This document shows positions 6,024-6,185 of a stretch of DNA of 6,185 nucleotides, piece by piece. The translations under genes and the position numbers were made by a program. Origin of the DNA: Anaerolineae bacterium (lineage in GTDB: Bacteria; Chloroflexota; Anaerolineae; Aggregatilineales; Aggregatilineaceae); the NCBI GenBank assembly GCA_020848665.1, contig JADLHR010000110.1, positions 1 to 6,185 of the forward strand. The letters run 5' to 3'. The notes beneath the pieces were generated by a model. That model saw nothing but the letters and a program-made list of their open reading frames with translations. It did not search any database and was not told the origin of the DNA. Position 1 is the stretch's first letter. Every line of letters starts with the position of its first letter.

Positions 6024-6185
6024 TTATTCGATCTCCTGCCGCTCCAGAATCAGCGCGCTGGCAACAACTACCAGTCCGGTGATTGTCAGTGTGACGCCGA
6101 GCGCACCCCATCGCGCCGGGGTGTCTATGCCGTTCGCCAGCAAGCGCCCCCACTCGGTCAGCGCACCCGGCGCCAGCCGCGTGAC
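6024..6185 (-). CDS. C-terminal end of a membrane protein, possibly an ABC-2-type permease (runs off right edge)
   Basis: An open frame enters from the right edge on the minus strand and ends at TAA 6026-6024, giving 53 visible residues. Residues 26-47 of this fragment are a clear hydrophobic segment (WGALGVTLTITGLVVVASAL and two more residues), followed by a short charged tail ILERQEIE. Before it is a modestly polar stretch, APGALTEWGRLLANGIDTPA. A last transmembrane helix followed by a short RQE-type tail is common at the end of ABC-2-type permease subunits, but other multi-pass transporters end similarly, so the family is uncertain. Reality of the gene is supported by the terminator hairpin 15 nt after its stop with the T-tract in the right orientation. 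Its start and function lie outside the window. Confidence 0.65.
   Translation of the reverse strand, partial: VTRLAPGALTEWGRLLANGIDTPARWGALGVTLTITGLVVVASALILERQEIE

Noticed and set aside
5929..6153. A 74-codon minus-strand frame at the right edge
   Set aside because: It runs through the terminator hairpin and into the ferritin-like gene. The neighbouring frame ending at 6024 has a transmembrane segment and a stop just before the terminator, so it is the better gene.

Overview
This is a GC-rich (clearly above 60% by eye) bacterial chromosomal window with tightly packed genes. A Chloroflexota (Anaerolineae-like) source is my best guess. It rests on the base composition, the compact SbcC, and a C-rich/G-rich dyad repeat between two genes of a kind I associate with that group. 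This is inference; no marker gene in the window settles the taxonomy.

Layout. Most of the window (5385 down to 1) is one minus-strand gene run. In transcription order it holds a HAL2/CysQ-type 3'(2'),5'-bisphosphate nucleotidase (5385-4348, GTG start), sbcD (4355-3105, overlapping the previous gene by 8 nt), a 272-nt gap with a dyad repeat, sbcC (2832-268), and after 20 nt a class I SAM-dependent methyltransferase (247 to beyond the left edge). On the plus strand a small ferritin-like diiron protein (5523-5951) is transcribed divergently from the run. At the right edge is the C-terminal end of a minus-strand membrane protein (6185-6024), converging on the ferritin gene across a 10-bp perfect hairpin whose T-rich side lies on the minus strand.

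How the genes work together. SbcD (Mre11 family nuclease) and SbcC (Rad50 family SMC-like ATPase with a CPLC zinc hook) form the SbcCD complex, which opens and trims hairpins and blocked DNA ends. The nucleotidase removes 3'-phosphoadenosine 5'-phosphate (PAP) or related nucleotides. Its stop codon overlaps the sbcD start, so the two are probably translationally coupled. The ferritin-like protein has the full six-residue diiron ferroxidase set but lacks the bacterioferritin haem-ligand methionine. Its promoter and that of the nucleotidase-sbcDC run appear to sit back to back: an identical 11-nt sequence containing a TACAAT -10 hexamer occurs in opposite orientation on each side, about 30-35 nt of leader before each GTG start.

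I see no CRISPR array, tRNA, rRNA, transposase or phage gene, and no convincing new system. The points most worth checking are the divergent-promoter dyad, the repeat between sbcD and sbcC, and the nucleotidase-sbcD coupling.
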